From positions 248,001 through 312,000 of the forward strand of contig JAGKQI010000064.1 in NCBI GenBank assembly GCA_018806915.1: a stretch of DNA of 64,000 nucleotides, read 5' to 3'. The first letter of the stretch is position 1; the number at the start of each line of letters is the position of its first letter. The position numbers were made by a program, and so were the translations under genes. This DNA comes from Phytophthora colocasiae. Lineage: Eukaryota; Oomycota; Peronosporomycetes; Peronosporales; Peronosporaceae. Under the pieces are notes generated by a model, which was not told the origin of the DNA, did no database searches, and was given only the letters and a program-made list of their open reading frames with translations. This document shows positions 10,938-22,033 of this stretch, piece after piece.

Positions 10938-11950
10938 ATCGGTGCGAAGTCCCCCGTGTGGGTCCGATTATCAGAGAATGTCCCAGTACGCCAAGTGCGG
11001 AAGCCGCGCCGCGCCTGTGCGATTGCTACATAGATGTAACAACTACGCTGCAGCACATGGGACCCGGTGACCCTCATATGTATTCAAGACCAACACCAAG
11101 GAGGGGAGGGCCTGGCGACCTTCCACGATCAAAGATCTCGTTGCCAAGGCACAGAGGACCTGGTAACCCTCCTGTGCTCAAGTAATCCTACAAGGCGTGA
11201 GGAGTCCTCACTGAGGACAATGTGCATCCTCACGTTCAAATCTAGCTCCGTGGTAGGAACTTCTATCCCTTCGCTCTGTTGCGGCGACCGCTAAGGCGGT
11301 GTCGTTCGGCAGCAGTGAACTGGGTGGAGATTGTGGATCTGCTGCGCTTGCTTCCGGCTTCTTTTTGTCCCCAGCTTTGCTCTTGGCTGGAAAGGATCAG
11401 TTCTGCGCTGCGACGTCTTCTCCAAGTTCGACAAGAGAGCCAAGTTTTGTCAGCTTTGGCAATCGCAAGGTGTCAAGACCCTTCAAGTCTCGTTCTAGAC
11501 CGGGTAATACCCGACTAGTGACCGGTGCCAGCCTCCGGGACCTCTGCCCCCTGTCCCCGCGTGGCGTGAGTTAGCTGATAAGCAGCAACCGCCCTACCCA
11601 TTTTCCAGGTACATAAACTCATCCCGGGCGCTCGTCCAGAAGACCCGCGTTACCCCCAGTGCCCCAGCTTCGGAAAACTTCGTCGAGGCGAGTCGACTTC
11701 GATAGGAAGGGGGGAAGAAGATTTCAAATTTCATCAAGGAGCAAGCACTATGTTCAACATTGCGACCCAGGTATGGTGAGCCTGGATATATCACGTTAGC
11801 ACCAAGCACAGAGGATTTGGCGGCCTTCATGTGTCAAGTTTCTCCATATTTCAGCTTCTGGGCTCCGTAGCCATCGCATCGTCGGATCAACCGACCATTG
11901 AGTATTTCTTGGGCTTCAAGCCCCCAGCGATTTCAGGAATTCTAACACAA
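10938..11950. other. About 1 kb without a convincing gene
   Basis: GC-richer sequence between the piggyBac 1 right end and the Harbinger coding region. Open frames here are short and low in recognisable content. It may hold the Harbinger end and older repeat debris, but I could not find paired termini. Confidence 0.4.
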
Positions 11951-11954
11951 ATAC

Positions 11955-13271
11955 ATGACCTCTTTCCCACCAGAACAAGCCACCGCGATGGCAAGCACGC
12001 GTGATAACCTCCCCGCCGATACTAGGTCTGTCAGCGAAGATGAGCAGGCTCTTGACGTTATAGACGCTGCCATGGGGACGACTGCCAAGCGTGCTGAGGA
12101 AGCGCCTCTAACCACTCCATCTCTCGAGGCTGGTGGCACCTCAGTACCACCGTCTGTTGTGTGCTGCTGGAAAGCCTGCAAGAAAATTCCCAAAGAGGGC
12201 ACCGGAGAAGCTGTCCGTCTGTGCGAGAAGGATGGATGCAGCCGGGTGGTGCACGCTGCATGTTCTGTGGCCATGTAAGCTGTGTTTAAAGCTGACATTG
12301 GATTCTCAAAGGTTGCGTGCGGCAAGCGCTGCTACAATGCGCTTGTGAAGAATGCGCAAAGATCACCACCCAACACGACGAAGAAGCGAGTAACCTGGCA
12401 CAATGACGGCCCAACTCCCTTTGTGAGCTCACTGCGTGTTAATTGACTGCATCACGACAGGAAACAACTACGATCGTTATCGAGGTGGCAAGGGTCAAAC
12501 AGGGGACACAAAAACTACGATAGCGGGTGAAATCGTTAGCAAGATTGCAGCGGCAGGTATTACAAACGACTTCCAAAGGACATCACGAATAAAATCGCAT
12601 CGTTGGAGACTACATTTAGGTCTGCGGAGGACTGGCTTAGTAATACGGGTCAAGGTTGTGATGAAAACGACGGCAGCATTCGCACCGCTATTTTGCTGCG
12701 TTGCTCAAATTACTTCGATTTGCGAGACACTATGACCGATCGCCCCAGCACGCGCCCCCAGCTCCTCAGCACAGATTCAGATGCGTCGAAAGATGACACG
12801 GAAGATGATGAAGACGGATCGAGCGATGATGAGTCAAAAGGCAGAGAGGGCAGCACCAACGGAAAACATCAAGGCAAGCGGCCTGCCTCCACACCTTGTA
12901 CAATTGCCCATGTGCCATCAAAACGCCCACGAAAAGGAGAGCCTCCCCAACCAGCATCAATGATCAAGCTGAAGGAGGGCCAGCTTGCTAAGACCCGCGA
13001 GCTACAACTTATGGAGTTAGAGGTGCGGAAGCAAAAAGTGCAGTTGCATGAGCAGGAATGGCGTGCACGTAGACAGCAAATGGAGAACGAGGCCCGGGCT
13101 ATCGATGCGCGGATTGAGGAGGCAAATGCGCATACGTTAAAGCTCAGGCAAGAAGCTGAGCTCAAACGCCAGCAGCGAAAGATTGAGCTTCTCCGGGATA
13201 GAAAGAGACTTCAGGAAGAGGGATTGCAAAGGAGGATTGTTTTGCTTCTACCGCTGACTACGTATTTCTAG
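11955..13271 (+). pseudogene. Harbinger-associated DNA-binding (Myb-like) protein, spliced/broken
   Basis: Pieces in three frames make one coherent product. First comes a Cys/His segment (CCWKACKK ... CEKDGCSRVVHAAC ... CGKRCYNAL) that looks zinc-binding. Then a region with GNNYDRYRGG and KIAAAGITN, which fits the helix-rich Myb/SANT-like partner of PIF/Harbinger transposases. Last come an acidic stretch (SDASKDDTEDDEDGSSDDES) and a long coiled coil rich in Glu, Arg and Gln (about 13000-13240). At least one intron (near 12275-12312) and one or two indels (near 12580) are needed. It converges on the Harbinger transposase at 13248, the usual two-gene arrangement of the family. Family assignment rests mainly on that partner. 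Confidence 0.55.
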
Positions 13272-14700
13272 CATGTAAGCTAGAAGCTGGTTCCGCCGTT
13301 CTGTTCCATCTGGAACGACGTTGAGTTCGTCGTCGTCATCAAGTCTGCGAGTGATGAATTTTTCCAGCTCCGTCCGCCACTTACTGGGAATTGGCTCAGC
13401 AATTAGCAAGTTGTGAATAATGCACGTGCACGTTACATATCTGATCAAACGCCTCATGTGTCTTCTTTTCTTGCCGAGAACGACACGCACTTCTCGAAGG
13501 TATTGGAAACGCATCTTGAGCCGACCGCTGCAGTGCTCGCGTCTGATGCGAACCTCTGCCAATTCCGAGTTGAAGTAAGTGTTGTCTGGATGTAGCTCTG
13601 CCTTTAAAGGTTTTTTTAATGCGGGTACCATTATACTAGAAGCCTGGAATGCTGAATTCCCAAGCAGGTACTCGTTACACTGAAAGTGATTGTCAGGGTG
13701 AAGGGCCATGGGACTGTTTGCCCACACTCGGTTGTCGTGAGTTGACCCTGGCCACCGAACCAGTATGTTTCTCACACTCGCGGCATCGTCACACGTCTCT
13801 AACCATTCACTGAATACGAACTCTTTCGGCTTAAGTAGTCTTCGCCATTACAGCGTGGTTTAGTCGCCAATGGAAACAGTGTACCATCCGTGATTCCGAC
13901 GCAGTTAACAAGCCCATACTTCTGCTTAATGCGTTGTGCGATAACGCGACGCTCGTCAACGTCTGGCCATGTGATTGTCGATGCCTCCAGTTTTAACACC
14001 GCAGAAATCGCTCGATTAATATAGTTATGAACAGACCCACGTGCGATGCCAAGCATTTTCCCAATGTCGAGCGCTGAATTGCCATTTCCATACGACCCTA
14101 AGAACTTCAGTAATGCCATCAGATGTAGCTCTGTACCTCCACGAAACGGCCTCTTCCCGGCTGTCAAAAACGCTGGGTCGCTCTTCATGAGTTTTACCAG
14201 CCTGAAGAACTCCGATCGGCGAAGGCGGAAATGCTTCAAGAACTCATCGTCATTAGTGTGCTCGTGGATCCTTCCGCCCACGGTAGTGTAGTGGTCGAGC
14301 AGTGTACCGAGTTGCCTACACGCGCTCATACTCCACGGCCCAGTACTCATTAAGTTCAGCCTTGTCGGAGTCCTCGTCACTTATCAGCACCCGTGTCGGT
14401 GCAGCAGATGCCCGCTGCTTCAAAATGCTACTTAAACGACGCAGCTCTCGCTGATAAGCGCGGCATTGTAAGGTGCTTCAGGCTGCGGTTCTCTCTTCAG
14501 CTTCACAGAGCAAATTGTGGGCCTCTTCAGGCGTCTGTCTCGACTGGGCTTCACGGGGACAATGGCAAGGTGCAGCGGATACTCAGCTTGGGCACTCTCT
14601 TCAGCTTCGCGGGGGAGCTTGTAGGGCTGATCCTCGAGCGTCCTTGGCTTCACGAGAGCACTGGCAAGGCGCTGGTGATCGTCAGGGAGTCTTCTTTCTG
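13248..14700 (-). pseudogene. PIF/Harbinger transposase (DDE_Tnp_4)
   Basis: Nuclease of PIF/Harbinger type. The coiled-coil, acidic N-terminus (REL.RLSSILKQR, SDEDSDKAELNE) is readable around 14340-14520 in a different frame from the core. The core (14380-13799) includes a helix-turn-helix (GKMLGIARGSVHNYI) and the first catalytic Asp in GITDGTLFPL. The second Asp is in PGSTHDNRVW (near 13730), in the next frame. A single missing base just after YSVNG (about 13800) breaks the core. The C-terminal part ends at 13248, overlapping the convergent partner gene by 24 bp. The frame break may be real or a sequence error. Termini of the element were not located. Confidence 0.75.
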
Positions 14701-14927
14701 GAACTTGCGCCAAAACGTTTTTGCTTGCTGCTGCAGCGCCAAATCGGGGTGTCAATTCAAATGGTGTTGATTGGTCAAAAAGGCGCGGCTGCTCATCCCT
14801 GCAAAAAAATGACTTGCTGCTGCACAATTGACTACCACAAATACAACATAACAAAACCATTGGCATGGAGCTCAAACTTCACTACCCAGTAGCTAATTCA
14901 CTGCACATTTTGCATGGTCCGCGTCGA

Positions 14928-15067
14928 ATGAAGCTACACGATCAAGTAGAAGCGGGAAGCGCTAGCTTTGGCTGTGCGTGTTGGTGTCAAGCGGGCCGGC
15001 GAGCGACTTGACATTGCCCGGCGCACCATCTACAACTGGAGGAATCAAGCCGAAGACATTTGAAGCT
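14928..15067 (+). pseudogene. Pogo-like transposase, 5' part (HTH)
   Basis: From an ATG at 14928, after one small frame change, the sequence reads KREALALAVRVGVKRAGERL and then an arginine-rich helix-turn-helix ending RTIYNWRNQAEDI. This is typical of the DNA-binding half of oomycete pogo/CENP-B-like transposases. It ends at a TGA and then at the TTAA where piggyBac element 2 entered. The rest of the gene resumes at 22034. Joining the two sides at one TTAA keeps the frame (SFK DNS TSK). Confidence 0.6.
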
Positions 15068-15110
15068 TTAACCCTTTCAACCCCGTTATTTATTCTGTAC
15101 CATACAGAAT
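15068..15110 (+). repeat. Left terminal repeat of piggyBac element 2
   Basis: TTAA, a C-rich inverted repeat, then the ATTCTGTA/TACAGAAT hairpin. It pairs with 21996-22033. Confidence 0.85.
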
Positions 15111-15389
15111 AGAAAATCACTCACGTCTAGTATACCGTCTACGCTGTACGATTATTCACGGCAAACCCATCAGAAAAACGTGACAAATAGCTGAAGGAGA
15201 TTGGCTAAAGCAGTGACAGCTGTTCATATTTATGCTATTTCATTGGTTGTATCAAATCCTCAACGCACTTCAAAACCTCTAACAGTCCGATACCTCTCAG
15301 AAACGATCGAACTGGCTTCTTCAGCTTTATCTTCTCCAAGACCGACCTTCTATTTCAAGTCCCTCCACCCACCCCCCCCCACCCCCGAA

Positions 15390-16042
15390 ATGACCATCGT
15401 AGAAGTTCTGCAAGCCGAGAATCGTGACCTCCGACACCAGGTGCGTGATGCTCGTCGCGAGGCCACGCGACTTACAAGGATTATCGAGCGCAAGGACGAT
15501 CAGATCGCCGATCTGATTACAACCCACCACCAGGAAAAGATGGCTCTAATCCAGAACCTTGACACGCGCATGACCGAGCTGCTAAACATGCATGGCAGGC
15601 TTGTTAGGGAGCTACGCTCCATTGAAAACCGTGTGACCACGTCCCCCCCAGGCGAAAAAGTGCATGGCTTCGCGATGACCATTCGCCCACTGCGCGAAAA
15701 TGGAGCCCACGAGATCAGGTTTACTGCCGGGCAAGAAAGCTACGTGTCTCGTCAGGTGGCGCATGCCCCAGGCACGCTCTTCGATTTCACCGAGACTGGA
15801 AACCCCATCGACCTGAGGCAAAATTTCCAGCGTGAGGCGAATGCCCGTCTTCGCGCGAAAATTGACGCATATTTGGAGGCAAACCCCGTGCGTATACTAT
15901 ATTGTTCATCGTAAAATAATGTCTAACAATTTCCTTTGCTTAGAACAGGAAGCGCAAGCGCCTAACATCATCTTCCGATGCTGCCGTTCTATATGGGAGG
16001 AAAACGAAGCGTTCCCTCTCCAAGAGGTCGCCGCAATCGTGA
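15390..16042 (+). CDS. Coiled-coil protein of unknown function, 198 aa, two exons
   Basis: The ATG at 15390 was chosen because the frame before it (PPPPTPE) looks like leader. Exon 1 is 15390-15887, the intron 15888-15943 (GT..TTAG, 56 bp), exon 2 15944-16042. Residues 1-75 are a strong coiled coil (VLQAENRDLRHQVRDARREA). Residues about 85-160 form a compact region with hydrophobic strands (HGFAMTIRPL, HEIRFTAGQESYVSRQVA, GTLFDFTETGNPIDL). Exon 2 gives a basic tail with KRKR and KTKR, a likely nuclear signal. The layout faintly recalls DUF3627-type C-terminal domains of large DNA viruses, but I cannot confirm it. It is intact as read although its neighbours inside the piggyBac element are decayed. 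Confidence 0.55.
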
Positions 16043-16410
16043 CGCAACTCGTCGACGAGACCAACGCAAACTTGCACTTAGCGGCGCTGTACAATCAACT
16101 TCACTCGCAAATGCAGACCTTTATCCGAGCTCAACGGTTTCGCCTAGGTTTCGCTTAGCGATGTAAACTACCTTGGCCCTAAGTGAAAGCTGCACGATTC
16201 GAGCCTAACTAACTAATACATGTGCCACGATCAGTGTCTTCAAAAGAGGCCTCCCATGACAAAGCACCCGTCCAAGCAGCCGCATCAATGCCAAAAGAGC
16301 ATGTCGCCACATTGATGATGCTTCGTTCACGCGCATCGTCACTACTCGTCACTTAGCGATGCGTGTCCACGGCTTCTGCCGCTACATGTGCGTGTACACA
16401 CCTTGACAAT
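16043..16410. other. Spacer inside piggyBac element 2
   Basis: No gene seen between the coiled-coil gene and the 3' end of the FAS-like pseudogene. Only short unrelated open frames are present. Confidence 0.4.
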
Positions 16411-16429
16411 AAGGCGGCAGTACACCATG

Positions 16430-19147
16430 TCACCACGTTTCCGAGGACTCCTGGTATCGATCCATGCCCATGCCAACAGAAGCAGAGCACTGTCCCGTGA
16501 ACACAAAAGCCATCGGAGACTGCTTCACCACAGCACGAGCGCTAACCACACGTTCTCCAGAACAACTGATAGAACCTTCTTGCCGTTGTCAAGGCCAACG
16601 TGGCGCTTGCATGAACAGCTTGTCGCCAGGGTATACCATACCATCGAAGTTCACGTCGTAGTCCACCACGTTGCTGCCAAAGCCCAGACCGAAGCTCTGG
16701 ATCACCAGGACACTGATCTTAGTGGCAGTCCACATAATCGGCTTGCCCTTCGGAAGGTGGCCCAAGATCGCCGCGTACTTAGACCGGTGGATCGGGTTCA
16801 GGCCGCGAAATGCCACCGCGTACGCCAGAGCATTAGTCGGCACGTTGATCTCCAACGGCTTCTCCAATAAAAAACGCATCCGTCGACTTGTCAATCCAGA
16901 AAGTCAACTCGAAGTCGTTGAACACACCGCGGATCAAGAACTCACTGTGAAGCTCCAGAGGCTCAAGCACCTCCATCATCTGGTCATCCACCGTTTTGCG
17001 CGAAATGATAGCTACGCCGTGCACGGTCTTGCCGCTGTCGATGATGCGCAGCCTTCCAACGTTCGACGTACTCACGATTTCGTCGCCAGGCAGGAAAGTG
17101 GCTGAGGCCTTGTGCGAGGACGTCGGCTTGTACGACTGCTTCAAATGCACAAGGTCCAGCAGGTTGTTCTTCACCTCCTTCGTGAACACCGACTGGATCA
17201 GCGGGCGCCACGACACGATCATCGAGAAGTCGGCTGCTCAAGCCCAGCGCAGCACGATACGCAACAATGTCCTCCTCGGTGATGGAAAAGTCAGCTTTGA
17301 ACGGAGACAACACGCTCTCCGCACATGCAGCCTTATACGACTCTTCTTCCTTACCCTCAACTGATACCCTGAAGCGTGCGTAGAAAGCATTCACCTTGTC
17401 AATGAAGCCGCTGCCTTCAGCGTGGACTGAGCAAGACAGCTCCGGGTGGTACTGGAACGTCATCTTGAGTGTCACGACGCCAGTCGTCAATCCAGTCACA
17501 GATGGGCGAACCTCGTTCACCACCACCGAAATACTCGCATCCTTCTTCGTGATTTCAATCACAGTGCCGGAAATGTCGATCGAGCTGTCGAACACTCGAA
17601 TACACGCAGTTTTGATCACGTACTTCTGACCTGCCTGGGGCACCAGAAGCTGGCGTGCTGAGCGTTTCCTCCACGACATCCGTCGACGAGATCAGCGCAC
17701 TCAGGCAGTCCTTGTGGCTCACAAACGCCGCGAGGGTATCAAGCCACTCGTCCCCCAGACGGCACCGCTCTATCATCCGCAGAGATAGACAGCTCGACGC
17801 TGCTCTCCGTGACCTCGACCCCCTCGACAACCACCGTCTGCTTGGCCGGTGCAGCTTCCACCGCCGCAACTGCACCGTTTTCCTTGACGACCTTGGCAAA
17901 ACCAGTGGCAACGTCACTCAGAATATCCGCCACAGGCTCGTCCACAATCGTACTGTAGCGGACGGCAACGGATCCCTGCAGAATGAACACGCGTTGCGCA
18001 TCATGGTCCGGGACTGCGTCTAAGCCCTCCGAGTACCACAACGATTCCTTCTTGAATCACGTCTTGAAGTCCGTGTGAATCGCTGGACGAAGTTCACCAG
18101 TGCGGCACAGGTCCAGGAAGAAGTCCCATCTGGTACCGACAGCAGCGTTAACACAGATTGCGGGTACTTCGTGATGAACGCACTCACCATATCCCTCAGG
18201 TTCGTCTTTAGGTCTGACTGGTCGAACAGGTCACCAGAGCTTTCGCGATGGAAACGTTCCTCCGTACGCTGATGAACTTGCTCACGCGGAAGTACGTGTC
18301 GTGCCCCAGCGGGTTGGCTTACCTTCGATCTCTACGTACGTTAAATCGATCCGGCGCGTCAGCGTACGACATCTTCGCCAGGTCAGTCGCCACGCTCTTG
18401 CCAGTTTCCGCATCGCGCTTGCAGCCGAAGTACGGCTCATCACTGGGAGTTTGGCAGTCGCAATCACCAACTCCATACCCAAGCCTTCCGCGACCTTGTT
18501 GCTCAGCTTCGCCACACCGATGTCGGGGCCGAAATCTAGAATGTGAGTCGCATTCGAATGGTGCTAGGCAATCTTCGCCCACGTCGCCGTCCAGTCCTCT
18601 GGCTGCAGCAACTGCATGTTGATAAGCTCATCCACGACGTCGTCCACCGTCTGCAGGTTCGTGTCCTCCGCGTTCGTAGCGCACACGGGCACCTGAAGCC
18701 GGCTGTCCTTAATTGCGCATTTGACGCGCTGCACGTCCTGTACCAGCTTCGGTTTGGCCTCGTTCTGAAGCGGTGTGTGGAAGGGAGCGGAGAGCGGCAG
18801 GAACGAGAGTGATCCCGTGCGTTTCCGTCGCGAGTGCGAGGGCCCAGCACGGTGGATATGGAGTTGAGGTCCGTGCGCACGAACGACGCCGAGTTGTACT
18901 CGATGCCATGCGCCAGACTGAAGTTCACGAGGTTGGTTTAATCCTTCTCGGTCAGGGTGGGCAGCAACACCATGCGGCCGGGCCGGTTCATGTTCTTGAG
19001 CTCGTCCAAGGTGGCCGTGTTGTTGATGCGGACGATGGCCGTCCTATCTTCGTTCGCCTTTATCACCTCCAGCGCCGTGCCTCCAAACGTCAGGAACTGC
19101 GGCAGCTGCGCGATCTTGGACTCGTCAATGAGGAACTTGTAGTCCAT
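16430..19147 (-). pseudogene. Type I fatty acid synthase beta-type gene, decayed
   Basis: Reading down the minus strand across many frame changes gives FAS-beta-like segments in the correct order. First is an acyltransferase-like start (MDYKFLIDESKIAQLPQFL at 19147), with PFHTPLQNEA-type and THILDFGP-type signatures near 18740 and 18545. Next is FFLDLC...FKKESLWYSEGLDAV near 18130-18020, the lead-in to the dehydratase. Then come hot-dog segments near 17220-16900 (LVHLKQ, SGKTVHGVA, SEFLIRGVFNDFE) and NPIHRSKYAAILGHLP near 16790. Last is GMDRYQESSETW near 16470, the start of the malonyl/palmitoyl transferase. The enoyl-reductase part (about 500 residues in the family) is nearly all missing between about 18480 and 18130. 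There are more than six frame breaks. It lies inside piggyBac element 2, directly downstream of the transposase on the same strand. Confidence 0.75.
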
Positions 19148-19164
19148 GGTCTACGTGCTCGGGA

Positions 19165-21892
19165 CCATGGTGTCGCTATCACCGGATGAATCGACTTGGC
19201 TATGCTTTCGTTTACCCCGTCTGAATCGGATTTTTTTTTGTACTGACTTGGGATTTGCGTACCATTTTTCCAAGAATCATGCCATATTTGAAAGCATGTT
19301 AGACTGTTTCCATCTTCAACGCGGCGAACTAGATTGCACAGTGCAACCCGTCCACCAAATGCAGCATCGCAGGCCATGCACACGTACGTCGTTTCCGAAC
19401 TCTTTCCTGTGCTCATGGCAGAACACACTTTGCAGGAATATTGACGCCGTTTTTCCTCTGTTTTGCTTTTCACTCGGTAGCGCTCCGTCACTTGAGTCAT
19501 CAGATTCTGATCTCAACGGCTGGCTAAGCAAATTCTCGCCTAGCATGTTTGATTCGAAATCTGCGGGCTCTAACGCAAGAAGTTCTTTGTGAAGCAGCCT
19601 CATATAATTTGCATGGGTTGCAACTTTCTCTCCTCGCAGTCGCTGAACAAATTTATGGACAATGAAGCCATTTGTAATTGCCATATCGACCAAACCAAGG
19701 AAGAGCTGTTTGTAATACTTTCGCATCGCCACAGTCTTCTGGATCGAATATCGCTGTAGACGTATCTGGTCGTGTACATCTACCCCTCCCATCCCACGGA
19801 GGTACTCAGGAACGATGGAGGGGCATCGCACAACAGACCTGCTCCCATCTTTTTCCGTTCGTAATACTGTAGTCGGCACCGTGCTGCAACCTGTGGCCAG
19901 CATATTTACCGGCCTTGAGTCCATCCAAGATAACGCAACAAGTTCTGGGTACTCCTTGGCTTGAGCGATTCGGTATGTGCCTCGCGGGATAGTCTTGGGG
20001 CGTTTTTTCTGCGTATATTGAATCGATTTGCACCAACCAAGACGGTTTGTTCGAACAGTTCCAACGTGATAATGGCCCAAAGACAGCAACTTCAACGAGA
20101 GAGCAACAGACGAATAAAAGTTGCCCGTGACGATCAAACGTTTAGGTGGCTGTCCTTGGAGGACCTTCGTAATATTTCGCACCACAGCAGCAGGTCCAAC
20201 GTTTTTCTTAGCAACCTTTTCTTTTCCGCAATACACTTCGATCCTGTACGACAACACAAAGCTTCGTCAGACAAACACGTAGCAGAACAAAGCCATAAAT
20301 AATCATATCTTACCGAGCGCAATACGCTGTCTGTGAACAGCACGCCATATAGAATTTTGTCCCCCATTTGTTGGGTTTCTCTTTGTTGTACACTCTTAGC
20401 GGGTTGAAGCGGCTCTTGTTTGGCATCATGCCCTCATCAAAGGAAATGCATTTACCTAAACGGTATCCTCGGCGAAATGTTGTCTCGACAGTCTGCAAAA
20501 TGGGGCGAATTTTCCATGCCTTATCGTGCAGCGCATTTGAAGTCTCATTGTTGTTGAAATGAATGAAGCGTGTGATCTCTTCGTACCGGGCGCGCTTCAT
20601 ATAACGGCCCCAGGTGCCACGCGGAAGGGAGCCATCTTCGTTGGATGACCAATGCTTTGCGACCCCATCGCGCATCGGGCAAAGTGTCCGGCTAATTAGT
20701 AAACCGATCAGACGGCAAAACTCATGAGGCTGGAAGCGCTTGTAACACTTTAGCTTGGCTGTTATGGTCTCCAAAGTCGGAACGGAAATATTAGGATCTT
20801 TTTGTTGCGCACACAGCATACCTCTTCGTTTGTCCTCTGCCATCGCTGGAATACTCTGCATACGATATCGGTTGGATTCATCAGCCACCAATAACCACAT
20901 TTGCTTCGGGAGAAAGTAGAAAAATAACCCGAGTGGTGAGTCTGCAAAGGCGACTGCAGACTGTGTTGGGCCCCAGGGACCATTGTAAAAATCGTCAGCA
21001 GCATCTACTGCTAATTGACCTGCAACACATAAAAACTAGTGAGTTCACCAAACATATCAACTGCGAATGTTGCAGCAAGCATACCTGAGTGCTCCGAGTC
21101 GTACACCTCCCACCCTGAAGCGGCGATAGCTCTTAGATCATCGTCTGGGATATCAAAAGCGCTTATACTCTCATCTTCTTCCTCGCTGTCGGCCGAGTCA
21201 ACGTCGTCAACATAGCTCCACTGTTCCGTCTCAGCATCTGAATCACTACCTGACTGCTCTTCTGAGCCATAGCCAACATCAATGGCCTCAGCACTTAAAT
21301 TGATATCATCGTCCGACACTGGATGCAACATCGGTACAGCACGCATCGTCTCAATAACACTATCCTGGTCGTACGGGGCCAGCTCATCAATTGATTTGTT
21401 TGATCCACTATGTTCTTCGGGTTCTGCAACAAGGAGTGACTGCGGAGCCGTCTTTCTTTTGCGTGTTGCCTGACTTGCCTGCGCCAGTGCGTCTCGAACT
21501 GAAGACACCTTTCTGCGTGTGGATGTCATAACTGGTGATGACGCCGCTACAACCGTCACGGTCTTATTCTCCTCCACCCGTGTCGTCGCATTACCCGCCT
21601 CAACGCTGCGTTTACTCGATCGTGTCACTACCGAAAGAGGCACAGTTGCTTTCGTCCGCACTGCCTTTTTTGTTGACGCCCTCGCCTGTGACGCAGCTGC
21701 AGCTGGTCGCGATGGCGGCTCCTCCGGAGTAGCTATTGCCGGGCGTTCCGCAGACGTTGGTGTCTCCTCTGCAGATCGCGCCGCTACTGCTGGCTGTGGC
21801 GCTTGCCTCATGCTTGTTAGTGGCGGAGGGGGCGCTTCCTCAAAATACCTCGTGGTTTTTATATTTGTTTTTTTGTTGTTGAATTGAAGCAC
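19165..21892 (-). pseudogene. piggyBac transposase, element 2 (catalytic Asp lost)
   Basis: Exon 1 (about 21892-21085) encodes a Pro/Ala/Ser-rich then acidic N-terminus. The intron 21020-21084 (65 bp) joins SEHSG to QLAVDAADD. Exon 2 (21019-20314) carries the FYFLPK/ADESNRYR segment and the first catalytic Asp in SFDEGMMPNKSRF. The intron 20244-20313 joins ...YCAR to IEVYCGKEK. Exon 3 (from 20243) carries the second motif as VTGNFYSS, with GGC (20123-20125) where the catalytic Asp is expected, and the third Asp in MGGVDVHDQ near 19790. A 1-base frame change near 19470-19500 separates the core from the zinc-binding tail (CKVC ... CMAC). The lost Asp and the frame break mean it should be inactive. 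Confidence 0.8.
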
Positions 21893-21995
21893 CTAACCAC
21901 AGTTTAGTATGCCGTACACTTTCTTATATGCGGTTTAAACGTCTTGATGCAAAGCTCTCGGAGCATTAATCAAGACAGAAAGGGAAATTTTACTT

Positions 21996-22033
21996 ATTCT
22001 GTACAATACAGAATACGGGGTTGGAAGGGTTAA
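21996..22033 (-). repeat. Right terminal repeat of piggyBac element 2
   Basis: Inverted counterpart of the left end. Hairpin ATTCTGTACAATACAGAAT, then the G-rich arm, then TTAA. Confidence 0.85.

Larger units (their letters stand above)
15068..22033 (-). mobile_element. piggyBac element 2 with TTAA ends and internal genes
   Basis: The left end is TTAA (15068-15071) followed by CCCTTTCAACCCCGTT; the right end is the inverted copy ending GGGTTAA (22030-22033) with one mismatch in the first 15 bases. Next to each end lies a near-palindrome ATTCTGTA-N3-TACAGAAT (15092-15110 and 21996-22014). The 6.97-kb interior holds a piggyBac transposase (-), a decayed fatty-acid-synthase-type gene (-) and a small spliced gene (+). 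It interrupts a pogo-like transposase gene. Confidence 0.85.

Noticed and set aside
15368..15386. C-rich run before the coiled-coil gene
   Set aside because: Simple low-complexity leader; a Pro run in the upstream frame does not justify an earlier start.
18938..19147. Short neat frame (MDYKFLIDESK...) first considered as a virus or Maverick-type gene
   Set aside because: Adjacent frames give PFHTPLQ, THILDFGP and hot-dog domain signatures in the order of fatty acid synthase beta, so it is the start of a decayed FAS-like gene.
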